Notes: generated from the letters alone by a model not told the origin. Numbered from the stretch's first letter, positions 24,395 to 33,192 are shown. The stretch: 52,376 bases of DNA from Anaerolineae bacterium (GCA_021463195.1 JAJTXZ010000030.1:1-52376); one strand, 5' to 3'. Translations and numbers: made by a program.

Positions 24395-24480
24395 AAAGCT
24401 CAAAGCGAAAAGTTAAAAGCTAAAAGTTTCGCCTTTGGCTTGGCATTTTTAGCTTTGAACTTTTAACTTTTTACTTTTTT
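24395..24480. repeat. Palindromic phrase repeat, AAAAGTTAAAAGC family
   Basis: The left arm contains AAAAGTTAAAAGCTAAAAG and the right arm AGCTTTGAACTTTTAACTTTT, so the transcript folds into a long A/U hairpin ending in a T-run on the plus strand. The same family recurs at 44270-44359. Confidence 0.6.
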
Positions 24481-24486
24481 ATTTTA

Positions 24487-25104
24487 TCACGTTTTTTTCA
24501 TCACCAAGAGCTCTTCGTTCCCTTTGCGCGGTTTGATGGAATCGGACGGAAATTCGCGGTGCAATAATTTCAAGCCGCGCTGCGTCAGCTGGGAAATCAA
24601 TTCATCGGGCTTGACGGTAAAGGGTGGACCGCCCACGCGTTCGTTGAGCGGAAGCGCGAGGGCGATGTACTTGCCGCCCTTTTTCAAAACGCGCGCAATC
24701 ATATCCGCGTATTCCTCGCGCCGCTTGGGGTCAAGCGCGCAATAACAGGTGTATTCCAAAACGTAATCGAATGTGTCATTCCATTCTTGCGGCAGTTGAA
24801 ATAAATCGCCCTGCCAAATTTCATATTGAGACGCATCGTCCATCAACGCGCGCATTTGCTCAACCGCCTCGCGCGCAAAATCCACCGCGACGACCTCAAA
24901 GCCATGCCGCGCAAATTCGCGCGCGTCATGTCCGCGTCCCGCGCAGGGGACAAGGATTCGCCCCGGCGGAAACTCACCGGAACGAATCAGACGTTGAAAC
25001 ACCGGCGTCGGCGTTCCAATATCCCAACCCGCTGTGCCGCGCTGATAATCGCGTTCCCATTTGGAGGAAGAGTTGACGTTGTTGATCTCGGGAGGAACAT
25101 CCAT
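24487..25104 (-). CDS. TPMT-family SAM-dependent methyltransferase
   Basis: 205 residues. SKWERDYQRGTAGWDIGTPT at the N-terminus and RILVPCAGRGHDAREFA (SAM loop) followed by VVAVDFAREAVEQM match the thiopurine S-methyltransferase family; bacterial members methylate thiols, halides or tellurite. The start at 25104 (MDVPPEIN) lies 5 nt after the HicB stop, so translation may be coupled to the antitoxin gene. A near-copy of its first coding part lies upstream of the HicA gene at 25613-25660. Confidence 0.8.
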   Translation of the reverse strand: MDVPPEINNVNSSSKWERDYQRGTAGWDIGTPTPVFQRLIRSGEFPPGRILVPCAGRGHDAREFARHGFEVVAVDFAREAVEQMRALMDDASQYEIWQGDLFQLPQEWNDTFDYVLEYTCYCALDPKRREEYADMIARVLKKGGKYIALALPLNERVGGPPFTVKPDELISQLTQRGLKLLHREFPSDSIKPRKGNEELLVMKKT

Positions 25105-25109
25105 TGGCA

Positions 25110-25331
25110 CTATGAGGCAAACTGATAAATTGCAGGACGATAGCGCGGTTCGGGGATTGGTTTGCCTTCCGCGTGCGCGGCTTCCAGCCACGCGGCTTTG
25201 GCGATTTCTACTTGCTTGAGCGCTTCTTCGGGAGTTTCACCAAACGCCGAACATGCCTCTAAATCAGGAATGTCTGCGATATAACCTTCGTCTTCCGCGC
25301 TATAAAAAATGTTGATGTGATAGTCTTTCAT
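25110..25331 (-). CDS. HicB-family antitoxin
   Basis: 73 residues. HINIFYSAEDEGYIADIPDL and CSAFGETPEEALKQVEIAK are the partial RNase-H-like fold of HicB antitoxins. No separate DNA-binding tail is visible, as in short HicB forms. Its ATG overlaps, as ATGA, the stop of the reconstructed HicA frame, the normal arrangement of a hicAB pair. Confidence 0.85.
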   Translation of the reverse strand: MKDYHINIFYSAEDEGYIADIPDLEACSAFGETPEEALKQVEIAKAAWLEAAHAEGKPIPEPRYRPAIYQFAS

Positions 25332-25581
25332 TCTCCATCCTCCATCTCTAAATTATACCGTTCTACCAATTTGAGAAATTGACGAATCTGATAGGGCTTG
25401 CTTTGCCGCGCGCATTTTGTAAATTGACCAGTTCATTCACGCGCGGATGTGTAAAAATGTGATGACTGCCTTTGACGCGCGACAAGCGAAAACCAAACGC
25501 TTCAACCAACGCAATCATATCACTGAATGAAATGTTCTTTGAACCAGCAAGGGCCCGTTCAAAAATTTTTCGTCTGTTCAT
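25328..25581 (-). pseudogene. HicA-family toxin gene with a one-base frameshift
   Basis: The start at 25581 (MNRRKIFERALAGSKN) has AGAAGG 6 nt upstream. The double-stranded-RNA-binding-like toxin fold is visible with the catalytic histidine in KGSHHIFTHP. After VNLQNARGKA the frame goes wrong and stops at 25363. In the next frame the sequence continues KPYQIRQFLKLVERYNLEME to a TGA that overlaps the HicB ATG. Inserting one A near 25398-25400 would give a normal 84-residue toxin. So a single base has been lost, by mutation or sequencing error. Confidence 0.82.
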
Positions 25582-25612
25582 TCGATTACCTTCTGGCAAA
25601 TTTTCAATGCCC

Positions 25613-25660
25613 CGCCGCGCTGCTAATCGCGTTCCCATTTGGAGGAAGAGTTTACGTTGT
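25613..25660 (-). pseudogene. Fragment of the TPMT-like methyltransferase gene
   Basis: 48 bases nearly identical to 25035-25082, the start of the methyltransferase gene. Translated in that frame it reads NVNSSSKWERD, then TAG in place of the tyrosine codon, then QRG. The similarity ends on both sides, so this is a relic of a partial duplication. Confidence 0.7.
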
Positions 25661-25704
25661 GTGTTGGTGAATATGTCATTTTGCGTGCCTTGTTTGGGGA
25701 GAAT

Positions 25705-25785
25705 AGTTGCCAACGGATACGAAAAGCGGATAAACGGATGCGCGCGTCCCCTATCCGTTCATCCGTTTGTTATCCGTTGGCAACT
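25705..25785. repeat. Palindromic intergenic repeat
   Basis: AGTTGCCAACGGATA at 25705-25719 faces TATCCGTTGGCAACT at 25771-25785 exactly. Inside, AAACGGATG near 25732-25740 faces CATCCGTTT near 25760-25768. A long, nested hairpin just downstream of dprA on the minus strand. It has no clear T-run on that strand. Confidence 0.65.
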
Positions 25786-25792
25786 GCCCCAC

Positions 25793-26707
25793 CTAAAACA
25801 ACGTTCCCTGCTGTGGCGGCGCTGCATCTTTTTCTTTCTCAGTGTCATGCGCATAAATCTCCTCCGCCAACGCGTCAAAATCCACCGCGTCCATTTCCAA
25901 TCGCCGCGCGCCGCCTTTCAATAATCCTTCCGTGCCTTCGCTGCCGGGAATCGCATACACCAAACGTCCTTGCTTGCGCGCGCGTTCGGCGGTGTCCATG
26001 CTGCCGCTTTTTTGGCCCGCTTCCACCACAATGACCGCGCGGCTCAAACCGCTAACCAACCTATCGCGTGCCATCAGTTGCGGACCACGCGGCGGCGCGT
26101 TCGGCATCAATTCCGAAATGAGTGCGCCGTGCGAGGCGATGCGCGCGGCAAGTTCCGCATTTTCGCGCGGATGAATCACGCGAATGCCCGAACCCAACAC
26201 CGCGATTGTTCGCCCATCTTCCGCGTCCAATGCGCCGACATGCGCCGCCGTATCAATCCCCATCGCCAAGCCGCTCACCACACGCAACCCGCGCAGCGCC
26301 AATTCACGCGCGAGCGTAGTGGCGATTTCAATCGCCCCCTCCGAAGCCGCGCGCGTCCCCACAATCGCCACCGCGTTTTCATCGCCCTTTTTTATCGCGC
26401 CGCGCGCAAACAAAATCACGGGCGCGTCTTTTAACTCGCGCAATTGTTTTGGAAAACGCGCGTCGTCCCACGTCAACAAATCAATTTCATCTTCCGCCAG
26501 CGCGTAAATTTCTTCCTCGAATTTTTCCGGACGCAGCGCGCGCAAATTTTCAACCATCGTTTCGGTCACGCGCGGAATTTCCAACAACTGTTCATCCGTA
26601 GCGTCAAAGATGGATTCGACATCGCCGAATTGTTCAAGCAATTTTTTCGCCGTCGCGCCGCCGAGCCCGGAAAGGGAGGCGAGCGCGAGCCAATGAGCTT
26701 TGGACAT
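25793..26707 (-). CDS. dprA: DNA-processing protein DprA
   Basis: 304 residues. It loads RecA onto incoming single-stranded DNA during transformation. An N-terminal helix-hairpin-helix/SAM-like part (SLSGLGGATAKKLLEQFG) precedes the Rossmann core with VAIVGTRAASEGAIEIA, VVSGLAMGIDTAAHVGAL, AVLGSGIRVIHPRENAEL and RDRLVSGLSRAVIVVEAG. The usual C-terminal winged domain seems absent or much reduced. It follows the RecQ fusion gene on the same strand, fitting a shared role in DNA uptake or recombination. Confidence 0.93.
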   Translation of the reverse strand: MSKAHWLALASLSGLGGATAKKLLEQFGDVESIFDATDEQLLEIPRVTETMVENLRALRPEKFEEEIYALAEDEIDLLTWDDARFPKQLRELKDAPVILFARGAIKKGDENAVAIVGTRAASEGAIEIATTLARELALRGLRVVSGLAMGIDTAAHVGALDAEDGRTIAVLGSGIRVIHPRENAELAARIASHGALISELMPNAPPRGPQLMARDRLVSGLSRAVIVVEAGQKSGSMDTAERARKQGRLVYAIPGSEGTEGLLKGGARRLEMDAVDFDALAEEIYAHDTEKEKDAAPPQQGTLF

Positions 26708-26714
26708 TGTTCAT

Positions 26715-26786
26715 GTAGGGGCAAAGCATTTTCAGAAACGCGCGCGACTCGACAAACAATCGCGAATGAAAATGCTTTGCCCCTAC
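26715..26786. repeat. Perfect 20-bp inverted repeat between dprA and the RecQ gene
   Basis: GTAGGGGCAAAGCATTTTCA at 26715-26734 faces its exact complement at 26767-26786, with a 32-nt spacer. The right arm contains the stop codon of the RecQ fusion. It is probably a dispersed palindromic element that can also form a hairpin in the transcript. Confidence 0.75.
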
Positions 26787-29700
26787 CTATCTGTGTGAAT
26801 CGTTTTCGTCAGCGTCAACACGACAATACTCGCACCCCCGCCGCGCTGCAACACGCGCGCCGCTTCTTGTAACGTCGCGCCCGAATCGTACAAATCATCT
26901 ATCAACAAAATATGTTTGCCGCGTACATCGCCCTTTAACGCGAATGCGCCGCGCACATTTGCCTGTTTTTGCGCGAGCGAAATCATTTCCTTTTGTTGTT
27001 TCGCCGCGCGCGTTTTGACGAGGATGCCGAACAGCGCGGCGATTTTCAATTCTTCTGCCAACGCGCGCGCCAAATTTTCAACGGGGTCAAATTCGCGCGG
27101 CATCGAAGGCGGCACGGGAATCACCGCGTCGAATTTTGGCAAACCATTTTGCGCGCGCAGCAATTCCGCCCACCGCGCCGCGAGTTCGCGCGCGAGATTG
27201 CGTTCGTCGCGATATTTGTAGCGAAACGCGAGGTCGCCAACCACGCTGCGATTTTGCGTGTCGCCGTCAAAGCGGGAATGAAAATCCAACGCCCAGCCCG
27301 CGCGCCAGGGCCCATACAACGCGCGTGTATGCGGTTGCGCCAGAAATTCATCAATCGCGTCGTCGGGAGGGGGGGGAGGGAGAGTGGAGACTGGAGATTG
27401 GAGATTAGGGGATTGGGGGATTGGAGATTGGAGATTGGGTGATTGGGTGATTGGGTGATTCGATGTTTGCCCGAGAATGGGTAAAACGTGCGCGGCGTAT
27501 TTTTCGACTTTGGTTCGTCCAATCCCTTTGATTTGCAACAACGCTTGCGGTGATTGCGGTCTATGCAGAACCAGCTCGCGCAGCGTCTCGTCAGAAAAGA
27601 CAACATAGGGCAGAACATTTTCTTGACGCGCTTGAGCGGTGCGCCACGCGCGTAATTTTTGAAAAAGGTCAGCGTCAAACTCTAACGCAATCGGCGCGTC
27701 GTTTGGTTGCGCGGCATTTTGAATTTCGGCGGGAATCAAATATCCTTTGTCATTTTGTTTCAGCGCGCCGTGTTCAATCAACACATCCACTTGCAGCGTA
27801 ACGTCAATCCGACTCTGTCCTTGTAACCGCCCATACAACGGGTGGTCATGAAATTTTTCCACGCGCTGCGATTCCGAACCAACCAAAAGTTTTGCGACGC
27901 CACTGCGCGGCATTTGCCCCGGCGCGCTTGCCACACATTCCACAATCAAATCAATCGTCGCGGTAGAATCAAAATCCCGAATCACTTGCAAAATTTCTTC
28001 GCCATATCGTTCAATGATTTCCGCGCCGAGCGCGTTATAGCCGCGCAACTCGGACAAGGTTTGCGGTCTCCCCGTTGCCAAACGGCGCAAAGTTTCATCG
28101 CCGAACAAAACGTAATCAGGCGTGCCGCGTGTCTGCGCTTCTTGCCGCCGCCATTCGCGCAATGGTTCAAGCGGCAAATCTTTCAATGGCGTTTTTGCTG
28201 ATACGGTTGGCAATGGCGCGGAAATATTTGGCGCAATATCATGTTCGCGTTTCCACGCTTCAACGACACAACGAATTTGCGCGTAATCAATTTCTTCGGG
28301 CAGCCGCGCTTTTAGCGGCGCAAGGTATCCCGCCGAACCAACCGCCTCTATCGCCGCGCGAATTTGTTTTTGCAATTCTTGCGACACAACGCGATTTACG
28401 TCCACTTGTCCTTGCGCGATGAGTTGCGCGAGATGCGAATAAATGGTGCCAATGGTCAAACCGCGCTGCGCGGCGATTTGTTCGGGCGTCAATCCTTGCG
28501 CTACAAGTTGCCCGCTCAACGCGACGGTGCCGCCCGCTTCGCGTTCGGCGTACGCGCGCGCCAATTCGCTCGGCTGCGGTGGACGAATGTTTGTTTGAAT
28601 CGCCGCGCGCGCTTTTAGCGCGTGTTCGCCGCGCGGCGTCAACGTGAGCGTCGGGTATTCGCCGCCGACTTGTTTCAAGTAACCGTCGTCGAATAATTGC
28701 TGAATCAAATTTTCCAAATCACTTTTGCGTAACGCCACCAATTTTCCGTAATGCGGCGATTTCGCAAAATACTGAACGTCTTTGGCTTTTGAACCTTTCA
28801 AAATATCCGCGAGTTTGCCCTTGCCGATTTTGCGTTGAAACGCTTGCGCCGCTTCCAAAACAGTGAGCGGAATTTGTTCCGCGTCCGTCGCCGCCGCGCG
28901 CATCGCTTTTTGTTCGTCGCGCATTTCGGCGCGCGCCACATCGTTGTCGCAGCACAACGGCGCGGTCGCATCGCCGCTGTCGCCAAAATAATCGAGAATG
29001 GCGCGGCGGCGGCACGCGTTCGTTTCCGCGTACGAAACAATTTTTCCCAACAAGCGGCGTTTGTGATTTTTGCGCGCCTCCACTTGATTCGCGATCTCGC
29101 GCAAAATTTTTTCGTTCAATGGTTTGACATCCACGCGCATCACGCCAAATTCATCATACGGTTCGCGTTGAATCAAACCGCCCGCCTCCAATTGTTCCAG
29201 CGCGACTTTGACCGTCGTTTCGCGCAAGCCCAAAATTTGTTCCACGTTCACCAAACTGATTTGGCGATGTTTGGCGAGATGTTGATGCACCGCGCGCAAA
29301 TTGTCTTCCGTCGGCGAATCATTGGCGATGAACGATTCGTGCAGCGCGGTATCTTTGGGGGAATAAATCAGCGTCGCCCGCGCGGGCAAACCATCGCGCC
29401 CCGCGCGGCCCGCTTCTTGATAATACGCTTCCACCGTGCCGGGCATCGTGTAATGCAAAACGAAACGCACGTCGGGACGGTCAATGCCCATGCCGAACGC
29501 GTTGGTGGCGACGACGAGCGGCAAATCGCCCGCCATGAAGGTATCTTGAATCGCCGCGCGCGTGTCGTTTTCCAAACCCGCGTGATAGTGTTCGGCGGGC
29601 AAGTTACAAACTTGCCGAACGAAATCGGCGACTTCTTCGGTATCGCGGCGCGTGCCGGCGTAAATGATGCCCGCGCCCTCGACGTTTGACAAAAACTCGC

Positions 29701-30382
29701 GCGTCAACCGCAATTTCGCTTTTACATCGGGCGCGTTCAACACTTCCAAATACAAATTTTCGCGATTAAAGCCCGTGACAAGTTTTTCGGCGCGTTCGAT
29801 GCCGAGCATTTTGATAATGTCGTCTTGAACGCGCGTTGTCGCCGTCGCGGTGAGCGCGAGCGTGACAGGCGGATTAAACTCGCGGCGCGCGTCGGCAATG
29901 CGTAAATAATCGGGGCGAAAATCATGACCCCACTGCGAGAGACAATGCGCTTCGTCAATGGCGAGCAAACTCAACTGCGCGCGTTTGAGCGCGCCGCGAA
30001 AAGCGCCGCTGGACAAACGTTCGGGCGCGACGAGAACGATTTTGTATTGTCCGCGCGCGAGCGCGTCGAGGCGTTTGTCTTGTTCGGAAACCGCGAGCGT
30101 GGAATTGATGAACGTCGCCGCGATGCCGCGCCGCGTCAACGAATCGGTTTGATCTTTCATCAACGCAACGAGCGGCGAAATCACCAGCGCGGTGCCATCC
30201 TGCACGAGCGCGGCGATTTGATAAATGAGCGATTTGCCCGAACCCGTCGGCATGACGACGAGCGTATCGCGTTTATTCAAAACATGACGCAGCGCGTCAA
30301 TTTGACCGGGGCGAAACGCGGGATACTTGAAATATTTTTCGAGCGCGGCGTGCAATGCCGCGTCGTCAATGGGAGTGGACAC
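26783..30382 (-). CDS. RecQ-family helicase fused to a ComF-like phosphoribosyltransferase domain
   Basis: 1199 residues, about twice a usual RecQ. Helicase core: MPTGSGKS (44-51), DEAH (143-146), YYQEAGRAGRDG (about 325). A zinc/RQC region follows (CRRRAILDYFGDSG, LCCDND; winged helix SPHYGKLVALRKSDLENLIQ), then an HTH_40-like domain (LTPEQIAAQRGLTIGTIYSH), a first HRDC (about 735-810), an RQC-like repeat, and a second HRDC (about 895-970). A linker made of a genomic repeat (973-1007) leads to a ComF-type domain with the PRPP loop LLIDDLYDSGATLQEA near 1160. The ComF-like domain and the neighbouring dprA suggest a link with DNA uptake. The start is a GTG without a clear ribosome site. Confidence 0.9.
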   Translation of the reverse strand: MSTPIDDAALHAALEKYFKYPAFRPGQIDALRHVLNKRDTLVVMPTGSGKSLIYQIAALVQDGTALVISPLVALMKDQTDSLTRRGIAATFINSTLAVSEQDKRLDALARGQYKIVLVAPERLSSGAFRGALKRAQLSLLAIDEAHCLSQWGHDFRPDYLRIADARREFNPPVTLALTATATTRVQDDIIKMLGIERAEKLVTGFNRENLYLEVLNAPDVKAKLRLTREFLSNVEGAGIIYAGTRRDTEEVADFVRQVCNLPAEHYHAGLENDTRAAIQDTFMAGDLPLVVATNAFGMGIDRPDVRFVLHYTMPGTVEAYYQEAGRAGRDGLPARATLIYSPKDTALHESFIANDSPTEDNLRAVHQHLAKHRQISLVNVEQILGLRETTVKVALEQLEAGGLIQREPYDEFGVMRVDVKPLNEKILREIANQVEARKNHKRRLLGKIVSYAETNACRRRAILDYFGDSGDATAPLCCDNDVARAEMRDEQKAMRAAATDAEQIPLTVLEAAQAFQRKIGKGKLADILKGSKAKDVQYFAKSPHYGKLVALRKSDLENLIQQLFDDGYLKQVGGEYPTLTLTPRGEHALKARAAIQTNIRPPQPSELARAYAEREAGGTVALSGQLVAQGLTPEQIAAQRGLTIGTIYSHLAQLIAQGQVDVNRVVSQELQKQIRAAIEAVGSAGYLAPLKARLPEEIDYAQIRCVVEAWKREHDIAPNISAPLPTVSAKTPLKDLPLEPLREWRRQEAQTRGTPDYVLFGDETLRRLATGRPQTLSELRGYNALGAEIIERYGEEILQVIRDFDSTATIDLIVECVASAPGQMPRSGVAKLLVGSESQRVEKFHDHPLYGRLQGQSRIDVTLQVDVLIEHGALKQNDKGYLIPAEIQNAAQPNDAPIALEFDADLFQKLRAWRTAQARQENVLPYVVFSDETLRELVLHRPQSPQALLQIKGIGRTKVEKYAAHVLPILGQTSNHPITQSPNLQSPIPQSPNLQSPVSTLPPPPPDDAIDEFLAQPHTRALYGPWRAGWALDFHSRFDGDTQNRSVVGDLAFRYKYRDERNLARELAARWAELLRAQNGLPKFDAVIPVPPSMPREFDPVENLARALAEELKIAALFGILVKTRAAKQQKEMISLAQKQANVRGAFALKGDVRGKHILLIDDLYDSGATLQEAARVLQRGGGASIVVLTLTKTIHTDR
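27381..27460. repeat. Phrase repeat inside the RecQ fusion gene
   Basis: Tandem degenerate copies of TGGAGATTGGAGATT and GATTGGGTGATTGGGTGA. On the minus strand they encode HPITQSPNLQSPIPQSP and more without breaking the frame. Similar words occur between genes at 40843-40920 and 45649-45705 and inside the gene at 36231-36326. A run of eight G lies beside it near 27369-27376. Confidence 0.75.
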
Positions 30383-30425
30383 GCGGGGTATTGTCTAACG
30401 AATCCAAAAAGTTTTCAAGTGGCAA

Positions 30426-30851
30426 TCAACTTGCTTTTTTCAAACGTTCCAGCGCTTTTTCTACGATGGTGATGAAATTTACTTGGAGGACATCAAGCGG
30501 GAGAATTTGTTCGCGCTTGGACTTTCGACCACGATGAAGATGGTGCGGATGTGTTGCGATTTCGGGGTGATGCGGCGCATCGTCATATTGAAAAATGCGG
30601 TTGCCTTGCGCGTCATAGTAAACATAAGCGTAATCTTGTTCACGCACAATCGTTTCATAATTGAGCGCGGCGCGGACATACAGTTTTGACCCATCGCGAA
30701 AAACCAACACGGCATCAATCAGTTCAAAATTCACGAGGTCATCTTGTTCGGGAAAACGAAAAGCGGAAGATTCAGAATCAAACGACTCTGGATGTTCCGC
30801 TATAAATGTTTTGATGCGCCAATAATAATCACGCAGTTTGCCGTTTGCCAT
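30426..30851 (-). CDS. TumE-like toxin (DUF6516)
   Basis: 141 residues. VLVFRDGSKLYVRAALNYE, YYDAQGNRIFQYDDAPHHPE and ATHPHHLHRG match the DUF6516/TumE family, which includes ribosome-independent toxins. The paired histidines (APHHPE, HPHHLHRG) are probably functional. The ATG at 30851 overlaps the end of the upstream antitoxin-like gene by 23 nt; AAAAGG is just before it. The frame is complete, unlike the other two toxins in this window. Confidence 0.68.
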   Translation of the reverse strand: MANGKLRDYYWRIKTFIAEHPESFDSESSAFRFPEQDDLVNFELIDAVLVFRDGSKLYVRAALNYETIVREQDYAYVYYDAQGNRIFQYDDAPHHPEIATHPHHLHRGRKSKREQILPLDVLQVNFITIVEKALERLKKAS

Positions 30852-31236
30852 TGGCAACCTTTTTCTTTAGTTGTTTGTACGCGTGATAATAAACGCGCCA
30901 ATCGAAATAATCGAATTCGTCTTCGTCAATTTCGGCGGCTTGAAACTTGCGATAAAATTCAGCCGACGACATTTTGTATTTCTTTTCGTAACTCTGTAAT
31001 TTGCGTTCGGTTTCGGCGAGATATTGCGCGGGTGTCTTGGGGCGATTCTTTTTGGCGAGTTTGGTCTCCAACTGGCGCAGCGCGCGGATTTTGTCGAGTT
31101 CTTGGCGCGGTAGTACGGCAACAACCAAGTCCGAGTCTTGTACGCGAATTTCCACAGGCGTAGACGACTTTTTGGCGCGTTCAATTAACTGCGCGACGGT
31201 CGTATTGGCTTCGGGAAACGTCAAGGGACGTGACAT
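30829..31236 (-). CDS. Probable antitoxin partner of the TumE-like protein
   Basis: 135 residues. The N-terminus (NTTVAQLIERAKKSSTPVEI, then DSDLVVAVLPRQELDKI) looks like a Phd/AbrB-size DNA-binding antitoxin domain. The C-terminus is charged with YEKKYKMSSAEFYRKFQ and DEFDYFDWRVYYHAY, a tail often found in antitoxins next to DUF6516 proteins. The start at 31236 has AAAGGAA upstream. Gene order and overlap support a toxin-antitoxin pair; the family assignment is by context. Confidence 0.6.
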   Translation of the reverse strand: MSRPLTFPEANTTVAQLIERAKKSSTPVEIRVQDSDLVVAVLPRQELDKIRALRQLETKLAKKNRPKTPAQYLAETERKLQSYEKKYKMSSAEFYRKFQAAEIDEDEFDYFDWRVYYHAYKQLKKKVANGKRQTA

Positions 31237-31302
31237 TTTTGGATTTCCTTTCATGCGACAATTCTACAAGATAGAATGGCGCTTGGCAATCGCAATCGTT
31301 TC

Positions 31303-33192
31303 TTACGCGCGCACCTTCACTTGCTCCAACAATTCCGCCACCGTGTCGTATCTTCCGAACGAGGGCATGATATAGACGCCTTGCGCGAATTCGAGCAACT
31401 CGCTCCATAACTCGCTCGCGATTTTCAATCCTTCCGCGCGTCCGTTATCGCCCGCGCGGCGCATTCGTTCGCGGATTTCATCGGTGAGCGTGATGCCGGG
31501 AACTTCGTTGTGCAAAAATTCCGCGTGGCGCGAACTGGCAAGGGGTAACACGCCCGCGAGCATTGGCAATTCCAATTTTCCAAATTCATCCGCGTAACGT
31601 TTCAAAAATTCGCGCGCAATTTTTGGCTCGAAAACCGGCTGGGTCAAACAAAAATCCGCGCCCGCCTCGATTTTTTTGCGGAGCGTCTTGAGTTCACGCG
31701 CGACATCACGCGCATTCGGGTCGCACGCGACGCCCGCCGTGAATGAACACGGCGCGCCAATCGAGGTTCCCGCGTGGTCAATCCCCTCGTTAAAGTGCTG
31801 CTTGATGAGTTTCACCAAACCGGAAGGCACAATGTCGTACGCGTCCGTCGCTTGCGGATAATCGCCCGTCGCGGCGGGATCGCCCATGCACGCGAAAATG
31901 TTTCGCACGCGCAGCGCGTGCGCCGCCATCAAATCGCCATGCACGCGCAATAAATTTCTGCCGCGCACGGGAAAATGCAAAACGCTTTCCATGCCGATTT
32001 CGGTTTGAACCAAATGCGCGACTGCCCACGCGCTCATTCGCATTTGCGCGCGCGGCGAATCGGCGACGTTAATGACATCCGCGCCCGCTTGTTTCAGAAT
32101 CAGCGCGCCCGCGAGAACTTGATCAGGATTGAAACCGCGCGGCGGCGACATTTCGACGCTGACGACAAAATGTCCCGCGTCGAGTTTTTGTCGCAGCTGC
32201 GTTGGCGGCTCGTGCGCGAGCGGTTTCGTTTCTGGTTCATTCGACGCGATGGTGGCGCTGCGCGGGCGTTTTTTTGCCGTGCGCGCGTACGCGTCGAGCG
32301 CGAGGCGCATAAGGTGAATATGCTGCGGTGTTGTGCCGCAACAGCCGCCGATGAGATTCACGCCTGCTTCGGCGAAACGGCGCGCGTAATCGCCGAAATA
32401 ATCGGGCGCCGCAGGATAAAAAATTCTGCCGCCTTGCGCTTTAGGAAAACCGGCATTCGGCTGCGCGGAGAAATATATCATGCCCGGGCGACGCGGGTCA
32501 TCGCGCACCGTGTGAATGATTTGTTCGATGACAGATAAAACGCGCGCGGGTCCGACGGAACAGTTGACGCCAATCACGTTCACTTTGAGCGCGGCGAGCG
32601 CGTGCGCGACTTGGACCGGCGTGTACCCGTATTGCGTCACGCCGTCATTCGTGAACGTCATTTGCGCGATGATTGGAATTGGCGCCGCCAATTCCTGCGC
32701 CGCGCGAATCGCTTCGGTGATTTCCGGGAGATGGCTGAACGTTTCAAAAATCAGCGCGTCCGGTTTTTCGGAAATCAGCGCGGCGATTTGTTCGCGGAAC
32801 GCGTCGTGCGCCTCTTGGCGCGAAACGGAACCGACGGGCGCGAGCTGCACGCCGAGCGGGCCGACGGACGCGGCGACAAACGCGTTTTTGCCCGACGCGT
32901 TCACCGCCGCGCGCGCGAGTTTCACGCCCGCCGCGTTAATTTCAGCGACGCGATTTTCTAAACCGTGTTCGTTAAGTTTGAAACGATTCGCGCCGAACGT
33001 GTTGGTCTCAATCACTTCCGCGCCCGCGCGCAAATATTCTTTGTGCAGTTCTTGCACAAGCGCGGGCTGCTCCAGATTCAGCGCGTCAAAACTTTGCTCG
33101 AACGCGGCGCCGTGCGCGTACAACAAGGTGCCGGTCGCGCCGTCGCAGAGCAAGGGCGTCTGCGCGAGTCGCGCGAGAAAAGTGTCAGGCAT
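31303..33192 (-). CDS. Bifunctional homocysteine S-methyltransferase/methylenetetrahydrofolate reductase
   Basis: 629 residues. Residues 1-300 are a homocysteine S-methyltransferase (LLCDGATGTLLYAHG, EVIETNTFGANRFKL), with the zinc cysteines C211 (GVNCSVG) and C284/C285 (IGGCCGTTP). Residues about 333-629 are a MetF-type reductase (HFVVSVEMSPPRGFNPDQV, DVINVADSPRAQMRMS, FCLTQPVFEPKIA). The enzyme can make methyl-THF and pass methyl groups to homocysteine, closing the methionine cycle served by the ahcY and metK genes at 44-47 kb. The start at 33192 lies 2 nt after the LysM gene stop. Of its two methyl donors, THF or a betaine-like compound, the sequence does not decide. Confidence 0.9.
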   Translation of the reverse strand: MPDTFLARLAQTPLLCDGATGTLLYAHGAAFEQSFDALNLEQPALVQELHKEYLRAGAEVIETNTFGANRFKLNEHGLENRVAEINAAGVKLARAAVNASGKNAFVAASVGPLGVQLAPVGSVSRQEAHDAFREQIAALISEKPDALIFETFSHLPEITEAIRAAQELAAPIPIIAQMTFTNDGVTQYGYTPVQVAHALAALKVNVIGVNCSVGPARVLSVIEQIIHTVRDDPRRPGMIYFSAQPNAGFPKAQGGRIFYPAAPDYFGDYARRFAEAGVNLIGGCCGTTPQHIHLMRLALDAYARTAKKRPRSATIASNEPETKPLAHEPPTQLRQKLDAGHFVVSVEMSPPRGFNPDQVLAGALILKQAGADVINVADSPRAQMRMSAWAVAHLVQTEIGMESVLHFPVRGRNLLRVHGDLMAAHALRVRNIFACMGDPAATGDYPQATDAYDIVPSGLVKLIKQHFNEGIDHAGTSIGAPCSFTAGVACDPNARDVARELKTLRKKIEAGADFCLTQPVFEPKIAREFLKRYADEFGKLELPMLAGVLPLASSRHAEFLHNEVPGITLTDEIRERMRRAGDNGRAEGLKIASELWSELLEFAQGVYIMPSFGRYDTVAELLEQVKVRA

